A stretch of 64,000 nt of DNA from an uncultured bacterium (GTDB lineage Bacteria; Verrucomicrobiota; Lentisphaeria; Victivallales; UBA1829), in NCBI GenBank assembly GCA_900549415.1, contig URNX01000003.1, positions 1 to 64,000 of the forward strand, in the 5' to 3' direction. Shown here piece by piece: positions 15,865-25,173 of the stretch. The position numbers and the translations under genes are program-made. Below the pieces are notes generated by a model. The model had not been told where the DNA came from. It saw only the letters and a program-made list of their open reading frames with translations, and did not search any database. Within the stretch, counting starts at the first letter, position 1, and every line of letters begins with the position of its first letter.

Positions 15865-18800
15865 TCATTTCTGCAAATTGTTCCCGGAATGTTCCTGTTT
15901 TGTCAGCTCATAGGAGAATACTGCGCCGGACGGCTGGAAAACATTCAGCTTTGCCGCAAGCGAACCGCCCTTCCGGATCAGCGGAATCTCGTTGAGACGC
16001 TTTCCCGCCATATCCACCGCAAACAGACGGTACTTCTCTCCCGGGTTGACGTTCAGCACAATATCCGCTTCGCCGCGTGCGGCAAGGAACGGCGGGACTC
16101 CCCAGCTCTCCATCTTCCGGCAGTCCTTCGCGGAAAAACGCATCCGGCTCGCCGCGCTGTCGGTCAGATGCATCAGCAGAACCCGCCCCGACTCCGCAAG
16201 CGGCTTCCCGTCCAGAGAAACCGCTCCGAACACGCCGCGCCCCTTCCGGTTTTCCACGCGCAGGAATTTTCCGTTTCCGCGCGTTCCGGCGGGAAGAACA
16301 AACGCTTCGACTTTCGGGGTCACAGCACGCAAAGTTCCGCGCGCCGGAGTCAGCTCCAGAGCACCGCCGGCCGAACGGAACACTCCGCCGGGCGTCAGCT
16401 CCGCAAGACGCTTCTGCAGAGCGGGACGGCTCACAGAAAGCAGTTCGCCCTTTGCACCGTTTCCCGCGCCGAATCCGCCGACAGGACCGAGCAGCCCGAA
16501 CCGTTCGTATTCCACAGGGAAGAGATCTTCAAACGGAATCTGCGTTTTCTCTTCCACAACAAACCGGAACTCCGGACCGGGCATCGAGTCAAAACCGCCG
16601 TCGAAGAACAATGCCGCGCCAAGCGCATGCGAGCAGAGCTTTACCGGATCCGTCGCAAGATCAAAAAAACCGTCCGTGCGGCGTCCGTACTGATACTTTT
16701 CCGTTCCATGCGTGTAGGCAAACTGAAACAGCCCGTCCCACCGCTGAAGAGCGCCGTATGCGCCGAACAGAACCGCGGCTTCCGCGCGGAACGGGTTCGG
16801 GCGTCCGGTATCATACTCCGTCACCATGAACGGTTTGCCGAGCAGACGGCTCGGAAAGAGACGCGCCGGACTCTCCGCAAAGCGGGAAATCGCGGAAGCG
16901 TTCTGAGAAAGAACCGGAAGCTCCCACGCCTTCCCCGCGAATTCGGGATGATTGTAATAATGATGATTTTCGACAAAATCGTACATCATCCGCATTTGCG
17001 CGAGCTTCGGCCCCACGCCCATGTTCTGATCCGAAAGCGGTTTCCCGCAGCCGAGCCCGCGCACAAACTCCTTCATCTGCGCATACCGGCGGTTGTAAAG
17101 ACGCGTCAGGAAATCCTCGTATGCAAGATTCCGTTCCGCTCCGGCGGGAAGAACGCGCCCGGATTTTGCGAGCTCCGCATCAAACGCCTCGCGGTAAAGC
17201 TTGCGGCAGGCGTCGTTGCACTGGTGTTTCGGGAAAATGTTGTCTTCGTTGACCAGACCGAGACTGATCAGCGCGGGATCGTCCTTCACCGCAACCTTCG
17301 TGTACGGATTCACATGATTCAGAAAATTTGTTGCCGCGCGGCGGAAGTTTTCAAACACATCGTCACGCAGAAAAAAGAGCGCTTTGTAGACGTCGAAATC
17401 GGTAAGACGTTTGTCGATTCCCTTGAGTTCGCCGGCTGGAATGCGGCGCGAGACAAACAGATCGGTCTGCCAGTAAATCCCGCGTCTGGCAAGCGCGGAA
17501 ATAAAGTAATCCAGCTGTTCCATCCGTTCGGGATTAAGTTTGGTCGAATCGTGCGGATCCGCAATCAGCGAATCATGATGATGAATGCGCACGGCATTGA
17601 ACCCGTGGCGCGCCAGGCGATCCGCCAGACGGTCCGCCCACTCTTTTGAAACGAACGGCGCCTGTGAACAGATGTTGGTTCCATAGAACCGCGCAGGAAC
17701 GCCGGGACGGTCGCGGAACTCGAAGCGTCCGTTGCGGATCACCACCGGACCGTACTTGCCGGCGGGGGCGTCGAGCCGGAACGAGAAGTCCAGCGCACCG
17801 CCGGCAGCCGGATCTTTGATGAAGTTCAGAGTCTTCCACTCTTTGCCGGGAACGATATAGTGCGGAACCGATGCGATGCGCGGCGCGGCGAAATCGCTCA
17901 CCGAAGCGGCGACAATTCCCCAGATGGCGTTCCCTGCGGACTCAAACGCAATCCGCGCGAGCGGTTTCGGCTGAAGAGGGAACTGCGAGCGGTAAAGTCC
18001 GACAAACGAACTGCGGTTCTCTCCCGTCCAGACGACATCCCCGTTCGGGACGTCGGATGGCTGCCACCAGTTTCCCGCGTCGCGCCCGTTCCGCAAATCA
18101 AAGCGGTCGGACGAACCGTCGCGGTAAGTCACCGTCACCGTGCCGAGTTCCGCACCGCCGGACTGCCAGGCGAGTGAGTGAAGCAGATAGAGACGTCTGC
18201 CGCGGATGTTTCCCGCAATCTCCGTTTCCGCCTTCGCGGGGAAATCCGGACGGCGGCGGCCGCGCAGCATGATACAGCTTTTTTCACCCTCGCCGACGGT
18301 GAAGCGGATACCGTTGAAAAGACGGGTTCCGGGCTTCAGCATCCGCAGGTCGTTGTCGGGGCCCTGATCGGTCCAGCCGCCCTTGCCGTCATTCGGAACG
18401 TCGTCACGCAAACTCATGTTCATGGCGGCGGAAAGATCAAGCGGCGTGCTTTCAGGAGTTTCGCGGCGAATTCGGATCGTTGCGCCGGCGGGGAACGGCT
18501 TTTCCGTTTCGCGGACAAGCGAAATGCGGATTTCAAACGTCGAACCGTTTTTGTAGCAGCGGTTGTCCTGAATCAGAATCTGAAGTCCGCCGGAAAGAAC
18601 CCAACTTCCCGTGCGGTCGGTCAGACGCAGCTCTTTGCAGTAACCGCTGAACAGACGCGGCTTTTTCTCCGCATCCAGCTTGACGGGAAGGAGAATCTCT
18701 TTTCCGCCTGCGACGACGGTGCGTCCCTGCCATTCATCGGCGGGAAGCAGGAGATCAAGCACGCCCGAACGGAGCGGAGTCTCCGAATCAAACGACGCGC

Positions 18801-19095
18801 GGAAGGTATAGCGCCACTCCCGGTCACCGGACTTCGCAAGTTCGCCGCAGGAAATTCCGAGGGAAGATTCCGGCAGACGCAGTTCGATCTTTGCGCGCCC
18901 CTGATTGAGCTCGACCGGGTGAAAGAACCGCCGTTCGGGACCGCCCTGGCGGTAGCCGCGCCACTTCGGTGTGAAAGCGACGAATTCGAGTTTATGCTCG
19001 CCGAACCGCAGAGTTCCCGTGCGGTCGAACTGAACGTTTTCCGCGAAAACCGCGACGGAGCAAGCGAGAAGCGGAAGAATCCATTTCAGCTTCAT
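15865..19095 (-). CDS. Giant secreted clan GH-A-like glycosidase, paralogue B
   Basis: A 1076-aa exported protein (signal peptide to about residue 18, ...AVFA|EN). Residues about 25-230 form a beta-rich region. A shared module around 230-440 contains WTDQGPDNDLRMLKPG and WTGENRSSFVGLYRS. A (beta/alpha)8-like catalytic region follows (about 470-830) with RIHHHD, the acid/base candidate LVNEDN (about 617) and the nucleophile candidate VTEYD (about 760). The C-terminus is a beta domain. It is the paralogue of 19839-23153, with the same domain order and near-identical motifs. The ATG is 2 bases after the stop of the pseudopilin gene upstream, so the two are tightly coupled. The GH family is not recognised; the fold class is an inference. 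Confidence 0.75.
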   Translation of the reverse strand: MKLKWILPLLACSVAVFAENVQFDRTGTLRFGEHKLEFVAFTPKWRGYRQGGPERRFFHPVELNQGRAKIELRLPESSLGISCGELAKSGDREWRYTFRASFDSETPLRSGVLDLLLPADEWQGRTVVAGGKEILLPVKLDAEKKPRLFSGYCKELRLTDRTGSWVLSGGLQILIQDNRCYKNGSTFEIRISLVRETEKPFPAGATIRIRRETPESTPLDLSAAMNMSLRDDVPNDGKGGWTDQGPDNDLRMLKPGTRLFNGIRFTVGEGEKSCIMLRGRRRPDFPAKAETEIAGNIRGRRLYLLHSLAWQSGGAELGTVTVTYRDGSSDRFDLRNGRDAGNWWQPSDVPNGDVVWTGENRSSFVGLYRSQFPLQPKPLARIAFESAGNAIWGIVAASVSDFAAPRIASVPHYIVPGKEWKTLNFIKDPAAGGALDFSFRLDAPAGKYGPVVIRNGRFEFRDRPGVPARFYGTNICSQAPFVSKEWADRLADRLARHGFNAVRIHHHDSLIADPHDSTKLNPERMEQLDYFISALARRGIYWQTDLFVSRRIPAGELKGIDKRLTDFDVYKALFFLRDDVFENFRRAATNFLNHVNPYTKVAVKDDPALISLGLVNEDNIFPKHQCNDACRKLYREAFDAELAKSGRVLPAGAERNLAYEDFLTRLYNRRYAQMKEFVRGLGCGKPLSDQNMGVGPKLAQMRMMYDFVENHHYYNHPEFAGKAWELPVLSQNASAISRFAESPARLFPSRLLGKPFMVTEYDTGRPNPFRAEAAVLFGAYGALQRWDGLFQFAYTHGTEKYQYGRRTDGFFDLATDPVKLCSHALGAALFFDGGFDSMPGPEFRFVVEEKTQIPFEDLFPVEYERFGLLGPVGGFGAGNGAKGELLSVSRPALQKRLAELTPGGVFRSAGGALELTPARGTLRAVTPKVEAFVLPAGTRGNGKFLRVENRKGRGVFGAVSLDGKPLAESGRVLLMHLTDSAASRMRFSAKDCRKMESWGVPPFLAARGEADIVLNVNPGEKYRLFAVDMAGKRLNEIPLIRKGGSLAAKLNVFQPSGAVFSYELTKQEHSGNNLQK

Positions 19096-19097
19096 GT

Positions 19098-19826
19098 TCA
19101 GTCCTCCGGCTTCCAGTTCTTGTCGGATTCAAGAATGAACTTGTAGAAGAAATCGCTGCCCGATTTTCCCACAACCGGGGTGCGGACTGTGCCGACATGG
19201 AGATCGGTGTAGACAACGTTGCAGTCGTGCAGTCCGTTGTGCCGTGCGAACGGAACGCCGAAGCCGCTGTTCTGACGGGTATTGGCCACGCGGATATGTC
19301 CCTGGCTGGATGCATCGGGAGCCTCTTCATTGCATTTGACCGTTTCCGCAATCAGGACCTTCTGCGATGCGCGCTTCACCTGTGAGAGCTTGTACGTATC
19401 CGTCACAGATTTCTGATAAGTCCAGTTCATTCCGAACACGATGTTCTGCCAGAGCCACCAGTTCAGGGTCTTGTGGTTCGCAAGCGGCTTGAACGTATCC
19501 GTCGTGACGGAGGGACAGACGAGCAGTTTGGAATCCATCATTTTGTTCAGGATCAGCGTCTTCGCCCAGCCGATCTGCCCGGCATCGTTGTTTTCTTTAT
19601 TGTGCCAGACAATCGGAAAATGTTCATCATAATCATTCTGGTACATGGAGACGCTGAGCCCCATCTGCCGGCTGGCGTTTGCACATTGAACGGTTCTCGC
19701 CTTTTCCCGTGCGGAATTCAGCGCGGGAAGAAGCAGCCCCGCGAGGATGGCAATCACGGCAATTACCACGAGGAGCTCCACAAGGGTAAACTCCGTGCGG
19801 CGAGTGTTCTTTCTGAATCGGTTCAT
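19098..19826 (-). CDS. Pseudopilin-like protein (prepilin N-terminus, DUF1559-like)
   Basis: A 242-aa protein with a short basic leader (MNRFRKNTRRTE), then the class III prepilin stretch FTLVELLVVIAVIAILAGLL with the conserved Glu at +5. The C-terminal region has HNGLHDCNVVYTDLHVG, a variant of the H-x9-DG box of these proteins. The residue before the processing site is Glu where a type IV prepilin has Gly. Such proteins are greatly expanded in Lentisphaerota and Planctomycetota and are anchored to the cell envelope by the N-terminal helix; their role is unknown. The stop is 2 bp before the glycosidase start. Confidence 0.88.
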   Translation of the reverse strand: MNRFRKNTRRTEFTLVELLVVIAVIAILAGLLLPALNSAREKARTVQCANASRQMGLSVSMYQNDYDEHFPIVWHNKENNDAGQIGWAKTLILNKMMDSKLLVCPSVTTDTFKPLANHKTLNWWLWQNIVFGMNWTYQKSVTDTYKLSQVKRASQKVLIAETVKCNEEAPDASSQGHIRVANTRQNSGFGVPFARHNGLHDCNVVYTDLHVGTVRTPVVGKSGSDFFYKFILESDKNWKPED

Positions 19827-19838
19827 TTTGTTCCTTTC

Positions 19839-22800
19839 TTATTTTATTTTCTGAAGTTCATAGGCAAATACGGCGCCGGAGGGCTGAAACACTTTCAGAG
19901 CTGCACTCAAGCTGCCGTTTTTCCGCACAAGCGGAATTTCGTTCAAACGTTTTCCCGCAGTGTTGACAGCGAACAGGCGGTACTGTGTTCCCGGTTCCGG
20001 GTTCAGCATGATTTCCGCTTCACCGCGCGCGGCAAGATACGGAAGCGTGCCCCAGCTGTCGAGCTGTTTCATATCCGATGAAGCGAATTTCGTTTTCGTC
20101 CGGTGCGAATCGGTCAGATGAAGCAGAAGAATCCGGTCTGTTTCCTTCAGTGGACGGTTATCCGTCGAAACCGCCGCGATGACGCCGCGTCCGGCCAGGC
20201 TTTTTGCGGAAAGAAAATCGCCTTTCCCGCTCCTGCCCGCAGGCAGGACAAATGCCTCGCAGACATCGGAAACAGCGCGGAATGTCTGCGCCTTCCGGTT
20301 CAGCTCAATGCGTCCGTCCAGACTGCGGAAGATGCCGTTTTCAGATTCAAAGTTTTTTCTCTCAATCAGCCCAGCGCGAACAATGCGGACAATCAAATCA
20401 TCCTTTCCCGGCGCGGCGTCAAACACCGGAAGGCGCGGAAGTGAATCTTTCGGGAAGGCCGTTCCGGGATTGAGTATCGCAACGGTATCCGGCGGCAGAA
20501 GTTTTTCCGCCTCCGCATTTTCTCCGACGACCACCCCGACCCGCGCGATCTGTCCGAGCAGGGAGATAGAGCCGTTGAACGGGGTTTCAAACGGAATTTC
20601 ATCATGCGCAGTCAGCCGCACGGCAAACGCCTTGTCCGCCGGAGGAATGCCGTTCTGCGAAAACAGCGCGCCGCCGATGCGCACGCCGAGACTCTTCACC
20701 GGATCAACCGCAATATCGAAGAAACTGCCCGGCGCATCCTCCTTCATAATCCGCTCCTGTCCGTGCGAATAAGCGAACTGGATGAGCATATCCCATCCCT
20801 GCAGTCCGCCGTATGCGCCGATAACCGGAGCGCCTTCCGCGCGGAAACGGTTCGGATACGCATAGTCCCACTCCGTCACCGCGAACGGCTTGCCGAACAG
20901 ACGCGAACTCGCGAGATGCCACGGAACGGGGAACGAACCCGCAAGCGCGGAGGTCTGTCCCGAAAGCGACGGCAATTTCCACGGAGTCCGCGCGAACGCC
21001 GGGTGGTTGCTGTAGCCGTGTACATCCACATAATCGTATTCACGCCGCATCTGCGAAAGTTTCGGCGTGGTTCCCATGTTCTGATCCGTCAGCGGGCATT
21101 TGAGTCCGAGCGAACGGACGAATTCCGTCATCTGGGCATAACGTTTTTCGTAAGTTTCCGTCAGAAAGCGTTCGAACTGACGGGTGTGTTCGCCGGGGCT
21201 GACGTTCTGCGGCAGGTTGTTCGCCGCGCGCCACTGCGCGAAGCGTTCTTCATAGAGCTTGCGCGTGAACGGCTCCGACGCCCAGCAGGACTTGATGTTG
21301 CCTTCGTTGATGATGCTCACCGAAACAAGCACCGGATCATCCTTCAGCGCAACGCCCGTGTAGGGGTTGACGTGCGCGAGATAGTTGCGGACATGCGTCT
21401 TCCAGTTTTCCCACACCGAATCCAGAATCCAGAACATCGCCTTGTAGGAACCGATGTTTGTGAGACGGCCGGGATACTCCGGGATTTCCCCGGCAGGAAG
21501 ACGGCGCGAAATATAAAGGTCGGTCGTCAGATAGATCCCGCGCTTCTTCAGACAGTAAATCAGATAATCGAGTCTGTCGTTTTTCTCCGTGTCCAGTTCA
21601 TATGTCCGGTCCTTGCGTCCGATTCCGCCGTCATGATGATGGATGCGGACGATGTTGAATCCGTACTGCGCCATGCGGTCGGCGAACCGCTCCGCCCATT
21701 CGCGCGGCAGGAACGGTCCGGCGGAACACAGATTCGTTCCGTAGAACCGCTGCTGCACTCCGGGCTTGCCGGAAAACTCGAAATGTCCATTCCGGATCAC
21801 CACCGGACCGTACTTGCCCGCGGGAGCATCCAGCTTGCCGGAGAAGTCGAGAACCGAACCGGGAAGGACATCACGGGAGAAGTCGACCGGTTTCCACTCT
21901 TTTCCAGCCGTAATGTAAAACGGCACACTCATGAAGCGTGGCGGACGCTCGTTCCCGACCGATGCGGCAACAATCATCCAGACCGCCCGGTTGGCCGATT
22001 CAAATTCAATTTTGCGGATTTCCTTTTCCTGAACCGGATACGCACTGCGGTAGAGTCCGACATATGAACTGCGGTTTTCTCCCGTCCAGACCACTTCGCC
22101 GTTCGCGCGCGGACTCGGCCCCCACCAGTTGCCGACGTCGTAGCCGTTGCGCGGCCGGATGGTTTCGGTTGTGCCGTCCCCGTATGTCAGAGTCACCTTG
22201 CCAAGCTCGGGCGCGGAGGTTCCCCATGCGGTTGCATAAAGCAGGAAAAGCCAGCGTCCTTTTATCCCCGGAGCGACCGCCGTTTCCGCTCGAACGGGCA
22301 TGTAATCACGCGCAATTCCGGCTAGAACCAGACAGGAGCGTCCGCCGTTTTTCGCGGGATCGATGATGTCGAATTTTGTCCCGTGGAACATCCGGAGCCC
22401 GGGCTTGAGCATGCGCAGATCGTTCTCCGGTCCCTGGTCGGTCCAGCCGCCCTTGCCGTCGGATGCGATTTCATCGCGGAACCCCATATTGACCGCCTTG
22501 CGCAGATCAAGCGGCGTGCTCGTATAGGGACGGTATGTGAGTTTAAGATGAAGCTCCCGAACACCCGGCTCCGTCTTCTGCATACGCATCAGCAGACTGA
22601 ACGTTTTTGTTCCCGGCCGGTAATCGTGAAGATTGAAATAAACCGGCTGTCCGCTTTCGATCACCAGCGAACCGTTGTCGCACGGGATTTCGATTTTCCG
22701 CGCCGAACCGCTGCTCAGAGAAAGATTCTTTTTTCCCAGCGGAAGACGGAACGGCTTGCCGTCGAACACGAGGGAACGTCCCGCAAACATATTCGCGGGA

Positions 22801-23153
22801 AGTGCGGTGCGCAATGTGAAATTGTATTTGACATTGCGAAGCATGAAATCATATGTATACTGGTTTTCCGCAACTCTCCGGAGCTCTCCGGAGAAGGTGA
22901 TTTTCTCCGCATCCGGAAGCTGGACTTCACCTGCGGCGCTCCAGCGCCCCGCCTTCGGGTCGCGTTCGAGTTTATCAAGCTTCCACTCCTTCGCGGAACC
23001 CTGCGTATAGTTCCGTCTGTTCGCATAGTTGTCTCCGCAGAAGAGGAGGCCCGCCGCATCAAGTCTTCCCTTGACGTCGAGCGAAACCGGCGCCGCCGCG
23101 AGCACGACGGAAAAAGCAAAACAAAGCAGAGAAACGGCAAATCGGCAATTCAT
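19839..23153 (-). CDS. Giant secreted clan GH-A-like glycosidase, paralogue A
   Basis: A 1104-aa exported protein (signal peptide MNCRFAVSLLCFAFSVVLAA). Domain order is the same as in the paralogue at 15865-19095. A beta-rich N-terminus and a module with WTDQGPENDLRMLKPG (about 238) and WTGENRSSYVGLYRS come first. A catalytic barrel follows with RIHHHDGG (about 504), acid/base candidate IINEGN (about 614) and nucleophile candidate VTEWDYA (about 760), then a C-terminal beta domain. The second paralogue differs around the acid/base Glu (NEGN versus NEDN) and after the nucleophile, so the two may act on different linkages. A pseudopilin gene precedes it by 18 bp and another follows by 12 bp. 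Confidence 0.75.
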   Translation of the reverse strand: MNCRFAVSLLCFAFSVVLAAAPVSLDVKGRLDAAGLLFCGDNYANRRNYTQGSAKEWKLDKLERDPKAGRWSAAGEVQLPDAEKITFSGELRRVAENQYTYDFMLRNVKYNFTLRTALPANMFAGRSLVFDGKPFRLPLGKKNLSLSSGSARKIEIPCDNGSLVIESGQPVYFNLHDYRPGTKTFSLLMRMQKTEPGVRELHLKLTYRPYTSTPLDLRKAVNMGFRDEIASDGKGGWTDQGPENDLRMLKPGLRMFHGTKFDIIDPAKNGGRSCLVLAGIARDYMPVRAETAVAPGIKGRWLFLLYATAWGTSAPELGKVTLTYGDGTTETIRPRNGYDVGNWWGPSPRANGEVVWTGENRSSYVGLYRSAYPVQEKEIRKIEFESANRAVWMIVAASVGNERPPRFMSVPFYITAGKEWKPVDFSRDVLPGSVLDFSGKLDAPAGKYGPVVIRNGHFEFSGKPGVQQRFYGTNLCSAGPFLPREWAERFADRMAQYGFNIVRIHHHDGGIGRKDRTYELDTEKNDRLDYLIYCLKKRGIYLTTDLYISRRLPAGEIPEYPGRLTNIGSYKAMFWILDSVWENWKTHVRNYLAHVNPYTGVALKDDPVLVSVSIINEGNIKSCWASEPFTRKLYEERFAQWRAANNLPQNVSPGEHTRQFERFLTETYEKRYAQMTEFVRSLGLKCPLTDQNMGTTPKLSQMRREYDYVDVHGYSNHPAFARTPWKLPSLSGQTSALAGSFPVPWHLASSRLFGKPFAVTEWDYAYPNRFRAEGAPVIGAYGGLQGWDMLIQFAYSHGQERIMKEDAPGSFFDIAVDPVKSLGVRIGGALFSQNGIPPADKAFAVRLTAHDEIPFETPFNGSISLLGQIARVGVVVGENAEAEKLLPPDTVAILNPGTAFPKDSLPRLPVFDAAPGKDDLIVRIVRAGLIERKNFESENGIFRSLDGRIELNRKAQTFRAVSDVCEAFVLPAGRSGKGDFLSAKSLAGRGVIAAVSTDNRPLKETDRILLLHLTDSHRTKTKFASSDMKQLDSWGTLPYLAARGEAEIMLNPEPGTQYRLFAVNTAGKRLNEIPLVRKNGSLSAALKVFQPSGAVFAYELQKIK

Positions 23154-23171
23154 GATACAAGTTCCTTTCCG

Positions 23172-24071
23172 TCAGTTGTTGATCGGCGTGTAATCCGCCA
23201 TGTCATACGCAAAATCCCAGTTCTTCGTTTTGAAAACCATCTTCATCGCGCTCTTCGACATGGCCGAAGCCGAACCGCCGGCCTGAATCGTGTTGACCGT
23301 TGAAGCGCTGTGAATCAGCCACGGACGCGACTTCACATCGTAAGTGAATTTGAAAAAGCCGTCGCTGAGAAAACGTCCCTGCGCATCCCGGGCGGACGCC
23401 TTGCGGACATCGACCAGCATGAGCAGATCTGCGGGACTCTTCCAGAGTTTCGCCCATCGAGCCTCCGACAATCCGCCGCCCTGATGCCGGATGCTGTACG
23501 GCGCATGGCGGACCACTCCGCTCCCCGTGTAGCTCGCCGCCGAACCCTGATATGCAAAATCAAGATTGTAGCCGTAAGTGTAGACAAGCGGACGGTTATA
23601 CTGATAATTTCGCGGATCGCCGGAATTCGGACAATGGAAAATCGCATACGGATTTTCTTTTTTCGCATCCTTCGGAAGATACCCGGCCTGCGAAAAGATG
23701 GTTCCCCAGTTGAGACCGGAATCCGTCTGCACCCAGACATACCCGTTGAAATCGTTCGCGTACATGTGAATAATCTGTCCGCACTGCCGCATATTGCTCA
23801 GACATTGAATCTGCTGGGCCTTCTGCCGAGCCTTTCCAAGCGCCGGAAGAAGCATCCCCGCGAGGATGGCAATCACAGCAATTACCACAAGGAGCTCCAC
23901 AAGGGTGAAATTGCAGATTTTCCATTTGCCGTGCAGCAGATTCTCCCGGCAATTCACGGTTTGTTTTCCCTTCCCTGATTTATTCCTCTCAGCAAAGGGA
24001 CTTCCGGCTTTACAACCTGCAGGCCAAAGGACGTTTCCTATGCCCGGCATTCCGTTTTTCCCCTCTTCCAT
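23172..24071 (-). CDS. Pseudopilin-like protein with a long leader
   Basis: A prepilin-type protein. The hydrophobic segment FTLVELLVVIAVIAILAG is preceded by an unusually long leader of about 54 residues, ending HGKWKICN. The residue before the processing site is Asn, not Gly. Three starts are plausible: 24071 (used here, GAAGGGAG 7 bases upstream), 24095 just after the lacI stop, and 24050. The C-terminal half (YSIRHQGGGLSEARWAKLW ... LLMLVDV) lacks a clear H-x9-DG box. It is first in the cassette behind the LacI regulator and is followed after 18 bp by giant glycosidase A. Confidence 0.8.
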   Translation of the reverse strand: MEEGKNGMPGIGNVLWPAGCKAGSPFAERNKSGKGKQTVNCRENLLHGKWKICNFTLVELLVVIAVIAILAGMLLPALGKARQKAQQIQCLSNMRQCGQIIHMYANDFNGYVWVQTDSGLNWGTIFSQAGYLPKDAKKENPYAIFHCPNSGDPRNYQYNRPLVYTYGYNLDFAYQGSAASYTGSGVVRHAPYSIRHQGGGLSEARWAKLWKSPADLLMLVDVRKASARDAQGRFLSDGFFKFTYDVKSRPWLIHSASTVNTIQAGGSASAMSKSAMKMVFKTKNWDFAYDMADYTPINN

Positions 24072-24096
24072 ATTCATTCTCCCTTCTGTCTTCATC

Positions 24097-25095
24097 TTAT
24101 ATTTTTTGTGTCGTTTCACGTTTGATCAATCTTGTCGGCACAGCAATTGTGCGGACAGGGGATTTGGAGTCACGTATCCGCTCCAGTGCGAGTTCAACAA
24201 CGGCTTCCGCGAACGATTCCAGATTCGGATCGATCGTTGAAAGCGCAGGGTAAACACATGTACAGAACTCCGCATTGTCCTGTCCAATCAGAGAAATCTC
24301 CTCCGGAATTTTCTTCCCGCGACGCAAAAGTTCGGAACAGAGGGAGAGTCCGCAGAAATCATTCTGGAGCAGAAGCGCATCGAATCCGCGCGCAGTCACC
24401 AGCTCCGCAATCGAAGCGAATATCCGGCGTTTTTCCTCCATCGTTCCGGAGAGCGACGGCAGAGCAAGAATATTCGCCTCCATTCCGGGAAACAGCGAAA
24501 GGAACGCGGCACGGCGTGCGCGGAGCGTGTCATACGCCTCGTAATTTTCCGAAAGGAGAAGCGCGGGATTCTTCCGTTTTTCGCGGGCGAACAGCGCGGC
24601 GGCCTCCGCGTATCCGCTCGACACATCGCTGTAGACCGAAGGATAACCGTCGACCGCTTCACCGCCGTAAAAGACAATCCGTCCGAGCTTTTTCAGTTCC
24701 TCGCTCGCATCGTTGGCGGGAGAAATGACAGCATCCACGCCATACTGAAACAGGGTCCGGCACGCAAGAACCAGCTTCTCCGGATTGTCATGCGTCTCCG
24801 CAACCAGAATCCGGTAACCGCGGCGGTCGGCTTCGCGTTCAATCGCGGCGAGCTGACGGAAACGAACGGCCGCATCCTCGCTGTCGACCAGCACGCCGAG
24901 CGTATGCGAAGACTGCCCGGAAAGTTTCTGCGCGGAAAAATTCGGGATGTAATTCATCTCTTTCGCGATTGCGAGAATCCGTTCCCGTTTCTCCGCAGAG
25001 ACCCGGATGTTCCCTTTCGTCCCGCCGCTCAGAACCGCCGAAACAGTTCCCTGGGAAACCCCCGCTTTCTTTGCTATATCCGCCAGCCTTACCAT
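24097..25095 (-). CDS. LacI-family transcriptional regulator
   Basis: A 332-aa regulator. The N-terminal helix-turn-helix (MVRLADIAKKAGVSQGTVSA) and hinge are followed by a periplasmic-binding-protein-like effector domain (about residues 60-325). The family end motif appears as VPTRLIKRET. Translation starts at the ATG behind GAGGG; the frame extends 15 codons upstream without a signal. A consensus promoter and a palindrome lie immediately upstream, suggesting autoregulation. It heads the pseudopilin/glycosidase cassette and probably regulates it; the sugar effector is unknown. Confidence 0.92.
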   Translation of the reverse strand: MVRLADIAKKAGVSQGTVSAVLSGGTKGNIRVSAEKRERILAIAKEMNYIPNFSAQKLSGQSSHTLGVLVDSEDAAVRFRQLAAIEREADRRGYRILVAETHDNPEKLVLACRTLFQYGVDAVISPANDASEELKKLGRIVFYGGEAVDGYPSVYSDVSSGYAEAAALFAREKRKNPALLLSENYEAYDTLRARRAAFLSLFPGMEANILALPSLSGTMEEKRRIFASIAELVTARGFDALLLQNDFCGLSLCSELLRRGKKIPEEISLIGQDNAEFCTCVYPALSTIDPNLESFAEAVVELALERIRDSKSPVRTIAVPTRLIKRETTQKI

Positions 25096-25111
25096 AAAAT
25101 AACCCTCTTTG

Positions 25112-25125
25112 ATTAAGCGCTTTAT
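25112..25125. promoter_or_regulatory. Candidate LacI operator
   Basis: A 14-bp near-palindrome with the core AAGCGCTT (one mismatched pair in the outer bases). Centred CG steps of this kind are typical for LacI-family operators. It lies between the -10 box and the lacI start codon, covering the expected transcription start. Confidence 0.7.
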
Positions 25126-25128
25126 TAA

Positions 25129-25157
25129 ATTATACAACAAAACCCCGTTTTTGTCAA
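25129..25157 (-). promoter_or_regulatory. Consensus sigma-70 promoter of the lacI cassette
   Basis: On the minus strand TTGACA (25152-25157), exactly 17 bases, then TATAAT (25129-25134). Both boxes match the consensus fully. A promoter this strong directly upstream of a candidate operator fits a tightly repressed unit. Confidence 0.9.
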
Positions 25158-25173
25158 GGGGGGAAAAGAAAAA

